A stretch of DNA of 64,000 nucleotides from Kappaphycus alvarezii (Eukaryota > Rhodophyta > Florideophyceae > Gigartinales > Solieriaceae), in assembly GCA_002205965.3 (NCBI GenBank), contig NADL03000540.1:1-64000 (forward strand), written 5' to 3'. The notes beneath the pieces were generated by a model. It did no database searches. It saw nothing but the letters and a program-made list of their open reading frames with translations, and had not been told where the DNA came from. Shown here piece after piece: positions 11,037 through 20,697 of the stretch. The stretch's first letter is position 1, and each line of letters opens with the position of its first letter. A program made the translations under genes and the position numbers.

Positions 11037-12231
11037 TCATGCGTCAGGATCAATGTCAGCATCGGGGGCGGGAATGTGTTCAAGGAGACCGCAGGGGTTG
11101 GTGTCGGCTGGTGTAGTAGGGAGCGGAGGGATGGGAGATTGGGCATTGTGAGCACCGACCGTAATCCAGCCATCCGTTTGAGGCGGAACAGGGGCATTCT
11201 GGGTACGGCGGCGTTTGAATCCACCTGCCGCTGCTGGTGGGGGAAGCAGGGGAACTGCTCCAGGAAAACCAGGGAGACCGGACAGTTTGGCAAGTATTTC
11301 TTGGTATCGATGTCCCGAAGAGCGGTGGCGAAGGATCGAGCAGGATACCATTTGCATTTGCCATCTTCCAAGCGAGAGATTTCGGAACGCGGACCTTGCC
11401 ATACTGCAACGAGGTCATCAGCCGAGAGATCAGTCTCTAGATCTAGTATGCCGGAGAAGGTAAGGGTTGGGGCGTCGAAATTGTCGGAATGCTGCGCGAG
11501 GGTGCCGTAAGAGTCGTAGGCAGCATTGAAGGCTGTTAGGTCGCGTTCCGCCGCACAGATGTAAAAATGGTTGGGGACGGCGGATTGAATAATCGAACGG
11601 GAACCGAGGAACCCACCGGCGGAGATGGCGGCACGAAACTGTGACGGGTTGTGGATCTGGAAGGTAGAGGGAACAGAGACGCGAACGAAACGCTTCTGAT
11701 TACCTCCGAAAAGGCTGCGGGTGGCACTACGAACAGTGCGGCATTACGAACAGTGCCTGCGAACTTACGGGCTAGGCGGGCGTCGTCGAGATCGCGATGC
11801 TCAGTGAAGCCTTGACGACCGAGGGCGGGAAGGCGGCGAATAGGATGGGTCCGCACAGGGGTTTGGGCCGCTGGAGCTTTGACTGCTTGCAGATACGGGG
11901 CCGGTGCTGTGACCGCGGGATCTTCGTCAGGCGAGTTGGCGTTGGAGGCGGAAGGAGAACAGGGTGCGGAAACATCAACGCCCACAAGCGCGTTCAGAAT
12001 GTTCAGGAAGGACCTAAACTGGGGGTTGTTCTGGTAAGACGCCTTGAGCGCGTTGAACGTAGAGGTTTGCAGGGTGGATGCCAGGAAATGATCGGTTGAT
12101 GCGGGGTCAGCAAGGTTCACGTCTCCGTCAAGCAGTGAAGCGGACTTGGCCAAGATATCCAGCGCAGCGTGTGAAAGAGCCACGACGAGGTTGCTGTGGG
12201 TGGCAGCGGAACGGTTTGTTTTTGGCGCCAT
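11037..12231 (-). mobile_element. LINE ORF1-like region, broken
   Basis: The minus-strand frame starts at the ATG at 12231 (MAPKTNRSAATHSN) and runs open to 11536 (about 231 codons), after which it continues in shifted frames to about 11040. It is alanine/proline rich without a zinc knuckle, and near its end has QTDGWITVGAH, a tryptophan-containing motif of the kind seen after the RNA-binding part of LINE ORF1 proteins. It is followed directly by LINE B, not by a reverse transcriptase, so it is either the displaced ORF1 of LINE A or a separate remnant. A second, inverted copy of part of it lies at 12545-12800. Confidence 0.5.
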
Positions 12232-12544
12232 ATAGTGTGGTGTGACGAGGGTTGGCCCCAGGACCGATGCAGGAAAGCGAACAAAAGTGCGGGACTGCAC
12301 GTGCAGGCGCGAGATCACTCGGGAGTCGGGAGATCACAGACACGAAATAGTGTTACCCAGGAGAGGAAATATTTGAACAAAAAGAGAAAGCCATAAAAAC
12401 AGGAAGGATGAACGCGTTTCGCGATAAGAAACCCGCGAGCGCTGGTGCAGGACGCACGCGGTGGTGGTCAGTGCGGCGGAGATGACAAGAGGGAAGGGGG
12501 ATAGAGACGACAGAGAATAGTCCAGCGGTAAGAATCCACTTGCT

Positions 12545-12800
12545 TAGCGTGCTGAGTTAGCGTTTCGTTCGCGTTCCCTATACCTTCCAGATCCACAACC
12601 CGTCACAGTTTCGTGCCGCCATCTCCGCCGGGGGTTCCCCGGTTCCTGTTCGATTATTCAATCCGCCGATCCCAACCATTTCCAAATCTGTGCGGCGGAA
12701 CTCGACCTAGCAACCGTCAATGCTGCCTACGACTCTTACCGCACCCTCGCGCAGCATTCCGACAATTTCGACGCCCAACCCTTACCTTCTTTTGTTTTGT
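12545..12800 (+). mobile_element. Inverted fragment of the LINE ORF1 region
   Basis: This plus-strand stretch is the reverse complement of about 11465-11695 with roughly one change per ten bases and a few small indels. It begins near CGTTTCGTTCGCG and ends near CGACGCCCAACC. The two arms give a hairpin-like arrangement around about 860 bases of ORF1 sequence. It is a second partial LINE insertion in the opposite orientation, or a local inverted duplication. It has no intact frame. Confidence 0.7.
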
Positions 12801-13517
12801 TGGGGGAAAATGTGGGGTGATTTAATATTTGAAAGATGTGGTCGGTTGTGGCCCGGAATTTCCCACAGCGTGACTAGTAGCACCTCTTAAATTTCCCTAA
12901 AAAGACGGCTCAAGGTCGCTCAGGAGACAAGCTGCATTGGATACGTACTGTACAGTATTGCGGCCGCCGCGGCAGCGTGCCTCTTAGAGTACCGCTCGGA
13001 CCTTGTTAGGGGGAATTTTTGGGTTATTTTAATGCATGGAAGATGTGGTCGGTTATCCACGCGGCTAATGCGTTATGTGGGATAAGTCGTCGCTGATGGG
13101 TAACACTACAGTACAGTACATGACCTTCCTTACAGACCTTGTTAGGTGTTTACGATAAAAAAAAAGCTCCATAATTTATTCACGCACTGTACGGTACAGT
13201 AGAGTAATAATTACTGGGTAATCATATGCAGATGTTACAGGTGGCAGACTGTATACTGTACGTTCACTCAAAACAAGACTCTCCATTACACAGACTTGTC
13301 ACCCTTAGCCTTCGGAAAATAGCCGTCCTGCATCCCTAATCAGTAAAGCACCCAAAAATCCCTCCCAAAACTTGTACAATACGGTGCTAGGCATTCCTTG
13401 CGCAATTGCACTCAACACGCGGACTCCGAAACTGTTCACCCTCGCTCTCACCGATTCCTCCGCCACCGACAGACATCACTTTCTACACAAGGTCACTGTG
13501 GCCAAACTTCCCTAATC
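12801..13517. other. Intergenic region upstream of the dehydrogenase gene
   Basis: No gene is visible. Two loosely similar stretches (about 12805-12850 and 13010-13055) share GGGGGAA...GGGT...TTTAAT and AGATGTGGTCGGTT and look like a diverged direct repeat. TACAGTA-type palindromes occur near 12947, 13112 and 13193. The last 130 bases are C-rich and probably hold the promoter and leader of the dehydrogenase gene; no TATA box is evident. Confidence 0.5.
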
Positions 13518-14417
13518 ATGCGCTCCACTCCGCCTCCCACCTCACCTCCACTTCAAGGCCGTGTTGCACTAATCACAGGTGCTTCTCGCGGCATCGGCCG
13601 TGAAATTGCGCTCACTCTCGCCCGCGCTGGTTGCACGATTGCGGTAGCTGCCAAGTCCGTCACTGACACCCCGACTCTTCCGGGCACTATACACACCGTT
13701 GCGGATGAGGTTCGTGCACTTGGTGCACAGGCTCTGGCATTGCAACTGGATGTTCGGGATGATGTCGCAGTAAGGGGTGTGATCCGTGCAGTGGTGAAAA
13801 GGTTTGGACGCCTGGATTACTTGGTATGTAATTCTGGCGCTTTGTGGTGGCGGAATATGGACGAGACGCCGATGGCAAAGTACGACCTCGTGAATGGCGT
13901 GAATGTGAGAGGAACTTTTTGTTGCGTTCGGGAGGCTCTTCCTATTATGAAAGAGCAGGGACATGGACGTATTATTGTTATGAGTCCTCCAGTCGAGTTG
14001 TCATGGATACCAGGGAAGGTGGCCTATTCAATTTCCAAATATGGAATGACAATGATTGCCATGGGTCTCGCAAAAGAACTAAAGGGGACAGGCGTCTCCA
14101 TTAATGCCCTATGGCCGTGCACACTGATTGAGAGTTTTGCCACCAAGAACTTTGAGATGGCCTCTCGGAAACATTGGCGCAAAGCCTCTATTCTCGCAGA
14201 TTCCGTTCTGCACTTGGTCCAGGAGCCAGATATATTGTCAGGGGAGGCTCTTATTGATGAGGATTATTTGCGAGAAAAGGGAGTCACTGATTTTACAAAG
14301 TATCGATGTGTTGAAAGCGTGGAACCTCCGAAAGTCTGGCCATTGAAGAATTCAAAGGAAAAGCCATGGCATCCCAAACCTACAGGCTCAACGCGCAAGG
14401 TAACTGCACGATTGTAG
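13518..14417 (+). CDS. HSDL2-like: HSDL2-like short-chain dehydrogenase/reductase, probably peroxisomal
   Basis: This 299-residue protein is a classical NAD(P)-dependent short-chain dehydrogenase. The cofactor loop TGASRGIG is at residues 20-27, the NNAG block appears as CNSGA, and the catalytic set is S156, Y170 and K174 (YSISK). The insert with LPGTIHTVADE and the blocks DVRD, NVRGT, SPP, KYGMTM and NALWP are those of hydroxysteroid dehydrogenase-like protein 2, an SDR of uncertain substrate linked to lipid metabolism. Animal HSDL2 carries a C-terminal SCP2 lipid-carrier domain; this protein stops after the SDR part. It ends in ARL, which fits the peroxisomal targeting signal PTS1. The ATG at 13518 is chosen because it lies 19 codons before the Rossmann motif; the frame is open upstream but has no ATG. 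It is a single exon. It converges on the MadBub gene. Confidence 0.88.
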   Translation: MRSTPPPTSPPLQGRVALITGASRGIGREIALTLARAGCTIAVAAKSVTDTPTLPGTIHTVADEVRALGAQALALQLDVRDDVAVRGVIRAVVKRFGRLDYLVCNSGALWWRNMDETPMAKYDLVNGVNVRGTFCCVREALPIMKEQGHGRIIVMSPPVELSWIPGKVAYSISKYGMTMIAMGLAKELKGTGVSINALWPCTLIESFATKNFEMASRKHWRKASILADSVLHLVQEPDILSGEALIDEDYLREKGVTDFTKYRCVESVEPPKVWPLKNSKEKPWHPKPTGSTRKVTARL

Positions 14418-14733
14418 ACCCCAGCAGGAATCCAAACATTGATAACACTCTCCCTCTACTTCTCCTACGGTGTGGCCTCTTAGAATTACGTTCTTCTGTC
14501 GTCCAGGACCTCGTGTCTGCTAAGGGGACACTTTAGTATGGGTCATTTGTACATACATCTCATCTCTTTCAAGCTTTAGTATGCATGCCCCCTCATCTGC
14601 AAATTGTATGGAAAACCAGTGGATGGTGTTCATCCACCTGAGAATCATCTCCTCTAGACGGCGTAAATTGATGGCAACCGGGGTACGTCCCTTCTCATGA
14701 TGTAATCTTGAAGTGCACTACAGATTAATTTCC
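14418..14733. other. Short convergent 3' region
   Basis: These 316 bases separate the stops of the convergent dehydrogenase and MadBub genes. Nothing but untranslated sequence is seen; both 3' ends must lie here. Confidence 0.5.
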
Positions 14734-17700
14734 TCAAATTGCGTGCGCATCTTTCTCTTCCTTGCGTCTCCCGGCCAGCAGGAAAAACTGTTCCAACTCC
14801 GATTTCAAACTCTTGTACTCAAAGAGTGCACTCTCCATAATTTCGCGACACCTCCTCATGGTGTCAACAGTTGCCGCAGCCTTTGACATTGGCCCAAGTC
14901 TCTGCATGCTATCGAAAAACGCGTCCCATACAGATTCCCACTTTAAATCTGCAGCAACACCGTGGCCTTGCAATACACCGAGCTTAAGCAACCTCGATGC
15001 GCATACAGCAGCGCAATAACAGTCAATGTTGAATCCCCAAGTTGCCGCGTTAGGAATGCGATATTCGGGATCTAAGAAGGCATTGCCGTGTCCTGCGGTG
15101 TGCTTCACAATCTCCGCGATGTGCCCCCTGGAGACGCCAGCCGGGTATCGACAGCGTGGTTAAACCCAACAAGCAGGATTCCGTAGGCCGCCCAACTCCC
15201 CTGATCACTACCCATGAATCTGTCCTCAACCAGCTCCTGGCACGGGTCATTCCTGAATACGATATTCCTCAGCGTTACACTGGAGTGAATGATACCAGCT
15301 GCATGAATTGATTCAAGCGATCTCAGAAGATCCACCATTAAGTACATAGCTACTCCCTCTGTGATGCGGATACGTGACGGTGCTGCGTTAATGATGTTTT
15401 CGAGCGTCTGGGGGCACATGCCATTGAGAACAAGAAAGGCAGCAGGGCTTCCTTCAAAGTATGCGAGAGCGGTAGGAATAGATTGCACTGGCGCTTGATG
15501 CCTCTCCCTCAAGGTCCTGTAAATGTAAAACTCCCATGGATTTGAGGACTCATACACCTTGAGGGTTAGCAAGTTGTCCTCGTCATCATGTAGCTCTGCT
15601 CCCTCTCGAAGTCCAACGATATTATCCAAGTCTTCGACCGCAAATACTTCTGAAGTTCTAGCGTACCCAATCCACGCAAGTCCTACGACATTGAAAGTTG
15701 CGCGATCAGTTTTTGGCCGACAGGTCTCCGCTCCACCCGGCTCCTGTGGATATAAATCAAACATTCCTTTCTCAGGCACATCAGGGTCTTCCTCGCGAAG
15801 CAACCGGAACCCTGGCTGACCAACGCACCAAGTTGCCAAAAAATCGATGAGTTCAGAGGTAGCAGGATCGTCTGCATCATCTAGTTCCTGGTCTGTCTCT
15901 GCTCTTCCCTCCTGTTCCTGAACCAGAGACCTTTGTTGTACAACTGGAGGAGCATTCTCATCGCGAATGTCGAGGGGTATGTTTTGGCGATTGCGTAGAG
16001 CAGAATTATTCTCATTTCCTGGAAGCATTTCGCTCTCATCGACAACTCTGCGAATGAGGGGACCTTCCAACTCGGGAATCGGTTGAAGCACTCTTTTCTC
16101 AAACCTTGCATTCCCCGCGGAATTAGAGGCAGCATTTGCTGGAGGATGTTCCCGATGAGCATTCTCTTTGTCATCATCATCGACATCTTGATAGATCTGA
16201 ATGCTTGAGCTTTGGACCTCACTCTCTCCTGACCCTACCTGATTTTCAGCGACTCGCAAATTGGTAAGATTCCTTGCGCGCTCTTCCTCCATCGGAAGAG
16301 AAGAATTGAACAGGTACTCAACTTCCTGCATTGCAATCTTTGTGTTGATCGTCGGTGAGTTGCCATGTAGAGAGGTGGAGCTTTTCCGTTGCGGAGGCGG
16401 TGAAGGAGGCCCATGGTCCCCAGCTTTAAGATGCTCAGTTGACGACCCCGCATCTGTTGACCCTTGAGGCACCTGTTCGACCCGACTCGGGTTCTGCTGC
16501 GTGTCCTGATATATCTGGATGGCCCCAGTTGTGAGTGCAGTTGCCTCATGAGCCTGAGTCTGAGTAGATAAAGCAGTCAACGGGGCAGGGGATTCCGCAG
16601 CAGGGAAATTCCCGTTCCGCTTGACACATTAGATTCGTCATCTTCCGTCTCCTGATAAATCTGTATAGGTTCACGGGCGGTGTGTCGCGCCCGATTCACC
16701 TTCCTCACCGCGTTGGGATTCTGCGGCAATTTCTCGCCGGCCCACTTCGCAGGTAGCAAGCCCGTGTTTTCTTTCGACACATCCCGCGCCTTGACAAGGG
16801 GAGCAAACGGAAAGTCATCCTGGTCATCCTGCTTTTCCGCTTGCAAAGATGAAGATGCGTCGGAAGATGTCCTGGAGTTGTTGCTCTTCGGATCGACGTA
16901 AATCTCAATTTTTTCATTCCGCGCCGCGCTGCTTGCATGTCCTTGCTCCTCTGGTCGTGGGCGCTGGGTCCAAACCGGCGGCTTCTTCCTTGTTACAGCG
17001 GACATAGGCCTCAGTCCAGTATCAGCTTGCTGTTCAGTCAAAGAGCCCAAAGCCTTGCGGACAGGTACTCCTGGTCTTGTATTCTCATCATTCCGGGCAC
17101 GAGGAGGCCGGGCGTTGGAATCCTGATTGTCCGGTCTAGTCAAAAGCTTATCGGCCAGTGTGGGCTGGGAGCGTTGAGCATTGGCATCTTTCGCACGTTG
17201 CACCTCCTCCTTCTTCTTTTTCGCTTCCTGAGCTTTCTTTTCTGCTCTCCTCGCACGTGCGGCCATTCGATTATAATACTCGCGCATGCGCTGCGCTAAA
17301 CGCTCCTGCGGCTCTGCACTTAGTCTCATGCCCATGTTGTAGGCCTCCTCTGCACGATCATAGTCGCGTGAGAGTTCCAAGGTCGTAGCCCAAGCTTCGT
17401 AAAAGAGGGCGGCATGTTTACCAATTTGATGCTTTTGCATGTACGCAAATACATCCAGCTTGTCAATGCGTAAATCGGCATAGCGAATCCACAAGCGAAC
17501 AAAGCGACGGTCCTCACGATAACGTGGATCTTTTGCGAAACGACGGCAGGCGCCCTCGACAACCGAGATGATGAGGTCGGAGCCGCGTGGGAAATTATCG
17601 ATAACCCATTTGGTGTAGTTTACCCACGGGGCGAGGGGGTCATCTGCGAATGGGCCTATTCCATTGGAGGCATCACGGATGGCGCTTTCATGGAAACTGC

Positions 17701-17818
17701 GGGTAGAGTTGAGGACTTCGACGTCAGCGGTTAGGGCTTTGTTGAGAGTGTCGACATTGCGGCCTCGCGCTATTGGGGCGACATTTTCCTTCGACGTCTC
17801 CCATTCAGGGGTTGCCAT
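14734..17818 (-). CDS. BUBR1-like: MadBub (BUBR1/Mad3-type) spindle checkpoint protein with pseudokinase
   Basis: Three consecutive minus-strand frames make one protein of about 1,020 residues, the length of BUBR1. It starts with a KEN box (residues 10-12, SKENVAP...GR) and the TPR domain of the Mad3/BUB1 family (about 45-200; DPLAPWVNYTKW). A disordered middle follows with two more KEN boxes (16766-16774 and 16161-16169) and four IxIYxD/E motifs like the ABBA motif (16892-16909, 16649-16666, 16503-16520, 16185-16202). These elements bind Cdc20 and inhibit the anaphase-promoting complex. The C-terminal kinase domain looks dead: the HRD loop reads HSS and DFG reads GFN, though a TLK lysine remains. 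The first junction fits a 68-base GT-AG intron (16560-16627). The second, near 15125, is a one-base shift at a run of five G and may be a sequencing error or a real break. Confidence 0.88.
16560..16627 (-). other. Candidate 68-base intron in the MadBub gene
   Basis: Between two frames of the MadBub gene the minus strand reads AAT|GTGTCAAG...TTGACTGC...CTACTCAG|ACT. GT and AG borders, a TTGAC branch-like element 15-20 bases before the acceptor and a pyrimidine-rich end are present. Removing it joins phase 0 to phase 0, leaving both neighbouring frames intact. A simple one-base indel in the 50-base overlap is the alternative. Confidence 0.45.
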
Positions 17819-18960
17819 GTCAGAGCGTTACAGAAGGGATCCAAGGGTTGGCAAGGGAGGGGTTGCCAGGTATAAATTGCGGTTAGCAAAGGGGAGAAGG
17901 AGAGGAGAACACGACAAGCCCACGGCAGGTCGTCCGAAGAGCTGCTGACGAGGCGGGAATTTCATTTATTTGAAATTTGGGCAGATTGGATTTGGCGGAC
18001 AACGAAAAGGGAGGCTGCGTGTGGCAATTTTGAACATTTGAAATACAGTACAGTGCTGTACTGTACAGTATTATCACTATGCGGTTAGCGAAGCTTGCAG
18101 ATAGTATGACATGGATATGAGGGTCTCGCTTTGGTAAGTAAACGTGTAAAAGGGACTTGCAATTCTATGCTCTATTGCCACTAGCTGCGCCGCGGAAATC
18201 GTATGGCTTGGGAATGACCAAATCTGGAAGGCACCAAGATTCTTGGCCTCGAGTACGGCAACTTTACTGTAGTACTCAAACAGCTGATAAAATGCTATCC
18301 AGTCCAGTCTCTTCTACAATGCACCCTCGAATGATAACTGATTGCTGATCGGGCTTACTTGCGGGCGCTGGGGCGGTATAGGCCGTCCCACTTTGCTTTT
18401 TGGGGGAAGCATTGTTTCACAACAAAAGCAGAGTCCCGTACTTTTTCGTACAGTAGCATTGCGTTCTGTAATGTAGGTTAAGGACAGGTGCCCATGTCAT
18501 GGATTTAGTGCGCTAACCTGGGACTCTGCTGCTGGTTACATTTGTCAAACGTGTGCTAAACAGAACTGTAATGTACAGTACAGTATGTGTAGTGAAATGG
18601 TACAGTACTGTGTACTGAAATGGTACAGTACTGTGTAGTGAAATGGTACAGTACTGTGTAATGAAATGGTACAGTACTGTACTACTGTACCATTTCATTA
18701 CACAGTACTGTACTTACCACATTGTTACAATTAATTTGCCATCCGTAAACGTGTAATTCGTGTCGCTGTGTTCACGGCGACAACACCGGTGGTGAAGACG
18801 AACAGCGCAGCAATATGCTTCACGTTCGCGCTTTGCATAATCAACGTGATCCCGTCATTTACCGTCTCAACGTCTCAACGAGGAAACAGATACTGAAGTG
18901 GGTGCTCTGCCGTAATCCACCACTTGGTAGAGAGCCCCAGCGGAGAGGGATCAAATTAGC
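17819..18960. other. Divergent intergenic region between MadBub and SerRS
   Basis: This holds the promoters of two divergent genes. No TATA box is obvious next to either start. Its main structure is the palindrome-rich repeat at 18593-18713, plus a compact TACAGTACAG/CTGTACTGTACAG palindrome at 18045-18071. The 100 bases before SerRS are non-repetitive and open in frame but have no convincing upstream start. Confidence 0.5.
18593..18713. repeat. 23-bp tandem repeat ending in a perfect 31-bp inverted repeat
   Basis: Four units of GAAATGGTACAGTACTGTGTANT (23 bases, last positions vary) run from 18593. The last unit forms the left arm (18646-18676) of a perfect 31-base inverted repeat whose right arm is 18683-18713, with a 6-base spacer CTGTAC. 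Each unit contains the TACAGTACTGT core that recurs through the window. Such a structure can extrude a cruciform or form an RNA hairpin. Confidence 0.85.
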
Positions 18961-20355
18961 ATGCTCGACATCAATATTTTCCGTGAGGACCGCGGCGGTA
19001 ATCCGAATTTGGTGCGTGAAAGTCAACGACGTCGCTTTGCAGACATCACCGTCGTCGATACCGTGTTGGAATGGGACAGTGAGTGGCGTAAGGTACGATA
19101 CCAGTTGGATAACATTTCCAAACAGAGAAATCAACTCAATGCGGAACTCAAGGAGATCAAGATGAAGGGCCGCAAGCCAGAGACCAACATCGATCCAGAT
19201 GGCTCCAAAGAATCTGCTATCAAGGAGAAAAAAGCCACCCTTGCCGATGAGGAGACAGAACGGAAAGACCGACTCACCTTGGTAGAGAAGGAGCGCGATG
19301 CCGTGCTAAAAACAATTGGAAATTTGATTCATCACACTGTGCCCGTGTATGAAGATGAGGAACATAACCGAGTGGAGCGCCTTTGGCCAGAGTCTGGTGA
19401 GCGACCCGAAGCACCCGGCATGGGCCTCACACACGTCGATTTGTTGCATATGATTGATGGAGTCGAGTATGCGCGTGGTGTCACTTGCGCGGGAAGCAGG
19501 GGTTACTTTCTCAAGGGACCCGGCGTCATGCTCAACTTTGCCCTCATTCAATACGCCCTCAAGTTTCTCATCAAGAAAGGCTACACTGCCGTGCAACCGC
19601 CCTATTTCATGGAAAAGGACCAGATGGCTAAATGCGCGCAATTGGATGATTTTGATGACCAACTGTACAAGGTGTCTGGAGATGGTGACAAATACTTGAT
19701 TGCGACCAGTGAGCAACCGCTCTGTGTTTATCATGTCGATGAGTGGGTGGATGAAAGAGAGCTTCCGCGCCGATATGCCGGGATCTCCACCAACTTTCGG
19801 AAAGAGGCGGGTTCCCATGGACGTGACCAGCTAGGAATTTTCCGCGTCCATCAGTTTGACAAGATTGAGCAGTTTTGCGTGACATCTCCGGAAGATAACT
19901 TGAGCTATGAAATGCTAGAACAAATGATTTCAAACGCCGAGGAGTTTTATCAAGCCATTGGTTTACCCTATCAGGTCATTAGCATAGTCTCTGGTGCTAT
20001 GAATGACGCAGCGTCTAAAAAGTATGACCTTGAGGCTTGGTTCCCTGCCGCGAGTGGGGGCCAAGGGGAATACCGGGAGCTGGTCTCTGCTTCTAACTGC
20101 ACGGACTATCAGTCTCGAAAGTTGGAGGCGAGGTGCGGCGCCAAGAAGATGGGCGATACAAACAAGCGTTACGTGCACATGCTGAACTCGACGCTGTGCG
20201 CGACAACGAGGGTCATTTGCTGTATTCTAGAAAACTTCCAGACGGATACGGGTATCGCTGTGCCAGAGGTGCTTCAACCGTATGTTGGCATGGATTTCAT
20301 TCCGTTTGTTCGAGATCGGCCAAAGCTCAAAGTCAAGACTTCCAAGAAGAAGTAG
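18961..20355 (+). CDS. SARS: Seryl-tRNA synthetase, cytosolic type
   Basis: This 464-residue single-exon gene encodes the class II synthetase that charges serine onto tRNA-Ser (and the first step for selenocysteine where present). Residues 1-115 start MLDINIFRED and form the long helical tRNA-binding arm. Motif 2 is FRKEAG at 279-284, continuing GRDQLGIFRVHQF. Motif 3 is the CATTR block with its arginine at 417, followed by ICCILENFQTDTGI. The end, VPEVLQPYVG...KVKTSKKK, is the eukaryotic cytosolic form with a basic tail. The start is the first ATG and gives the normal length. No organelle targeting extension is seen. It is divergent from the MadBub gene and convergent with U1-C. Confidence 0.96.
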   Translation: MLDINIFREDRGGNPNLVRESQRRRFADITVVDTVLEWDSEWRKVRYQLDNISKQRNQLNAELKEIKMKGRKPETNIDPDGSKESAIKEKKATLADEETERKDRLTLVEKERDAVLKTIGNLIHHTVPVYEDEEHNRVERLWPESGERPEAPGMGLTHVDLLHMIDGVEYARGVTCAGSRGYFLKGPGVMLNFALIQYALKFLIKKGYTAVQPPYFMEKDQMAKCAQLDDFDDQLYKVSGDGDKYLIATSEQPLCVYHVDEWVDERELPRRYAGISTNFRKEAGSHGRDQLGIFRVHQFDKIEQFCVTSPEDNLSYEMLEQMISNAEEFYQAIGLPYQVISIVSGAMNDAASKKYDLEAWFPAASGGQGEYRELVSASNCTDYQSRKLEARCGAKKMGDTNKRYVHMLNSTLCATTRVICCILENFQTDTGIAVPEVLQPYVGMDFIPFVRDRPKLKVKTSKKK

Positions 20356-20694
20356 CTGTCCCTTCTAGAGGCTTGAACAAAGCTACTGCGTAGTCAATTT
20401 GCCTGGTTCCTGATGACTAAACGAAATATCGAAGAATGCATTGTCCAAGTAGTAAGAGATTACTGAACCCGCAACCAAATCCCTACACAATGACAGGCGT
20501 ACTGCACTTACGAAAAACATGCCCGTCTGTAGGTATACCATCTACTGCGGGCCTGTCTAGATGTTCAATACGCCGAGTGAGGTTCGATTTTTTGCTACAC
20601 ATGAGTTCCATAGCACACGCATGAAGGCCTGTTGGAAGCTGCTCTCGAATGATGAGCATCGGTAGTAGTAAAGACACGTTAATTCTCATCTTGC
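20356..20694. other. Convergent 3' region of SerRS and U1-C
   Basis: About 340 bases between the stop of seryl-tRNA synthetase and the possible distal stop of the U1-C gene hold no gene I can recognise. Both 3' untranslated regions must lie here. Confidence 0.4.
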
Positions 20695-20697
20695 AGC

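Noticed and set aside
18593-18713. Regular repeats that could suggest a CRISPR array
   Set aside because: Units are directly adjacent without unique spacers and the genome is eukaryotic; it is a tandem repeat with an inverted end.
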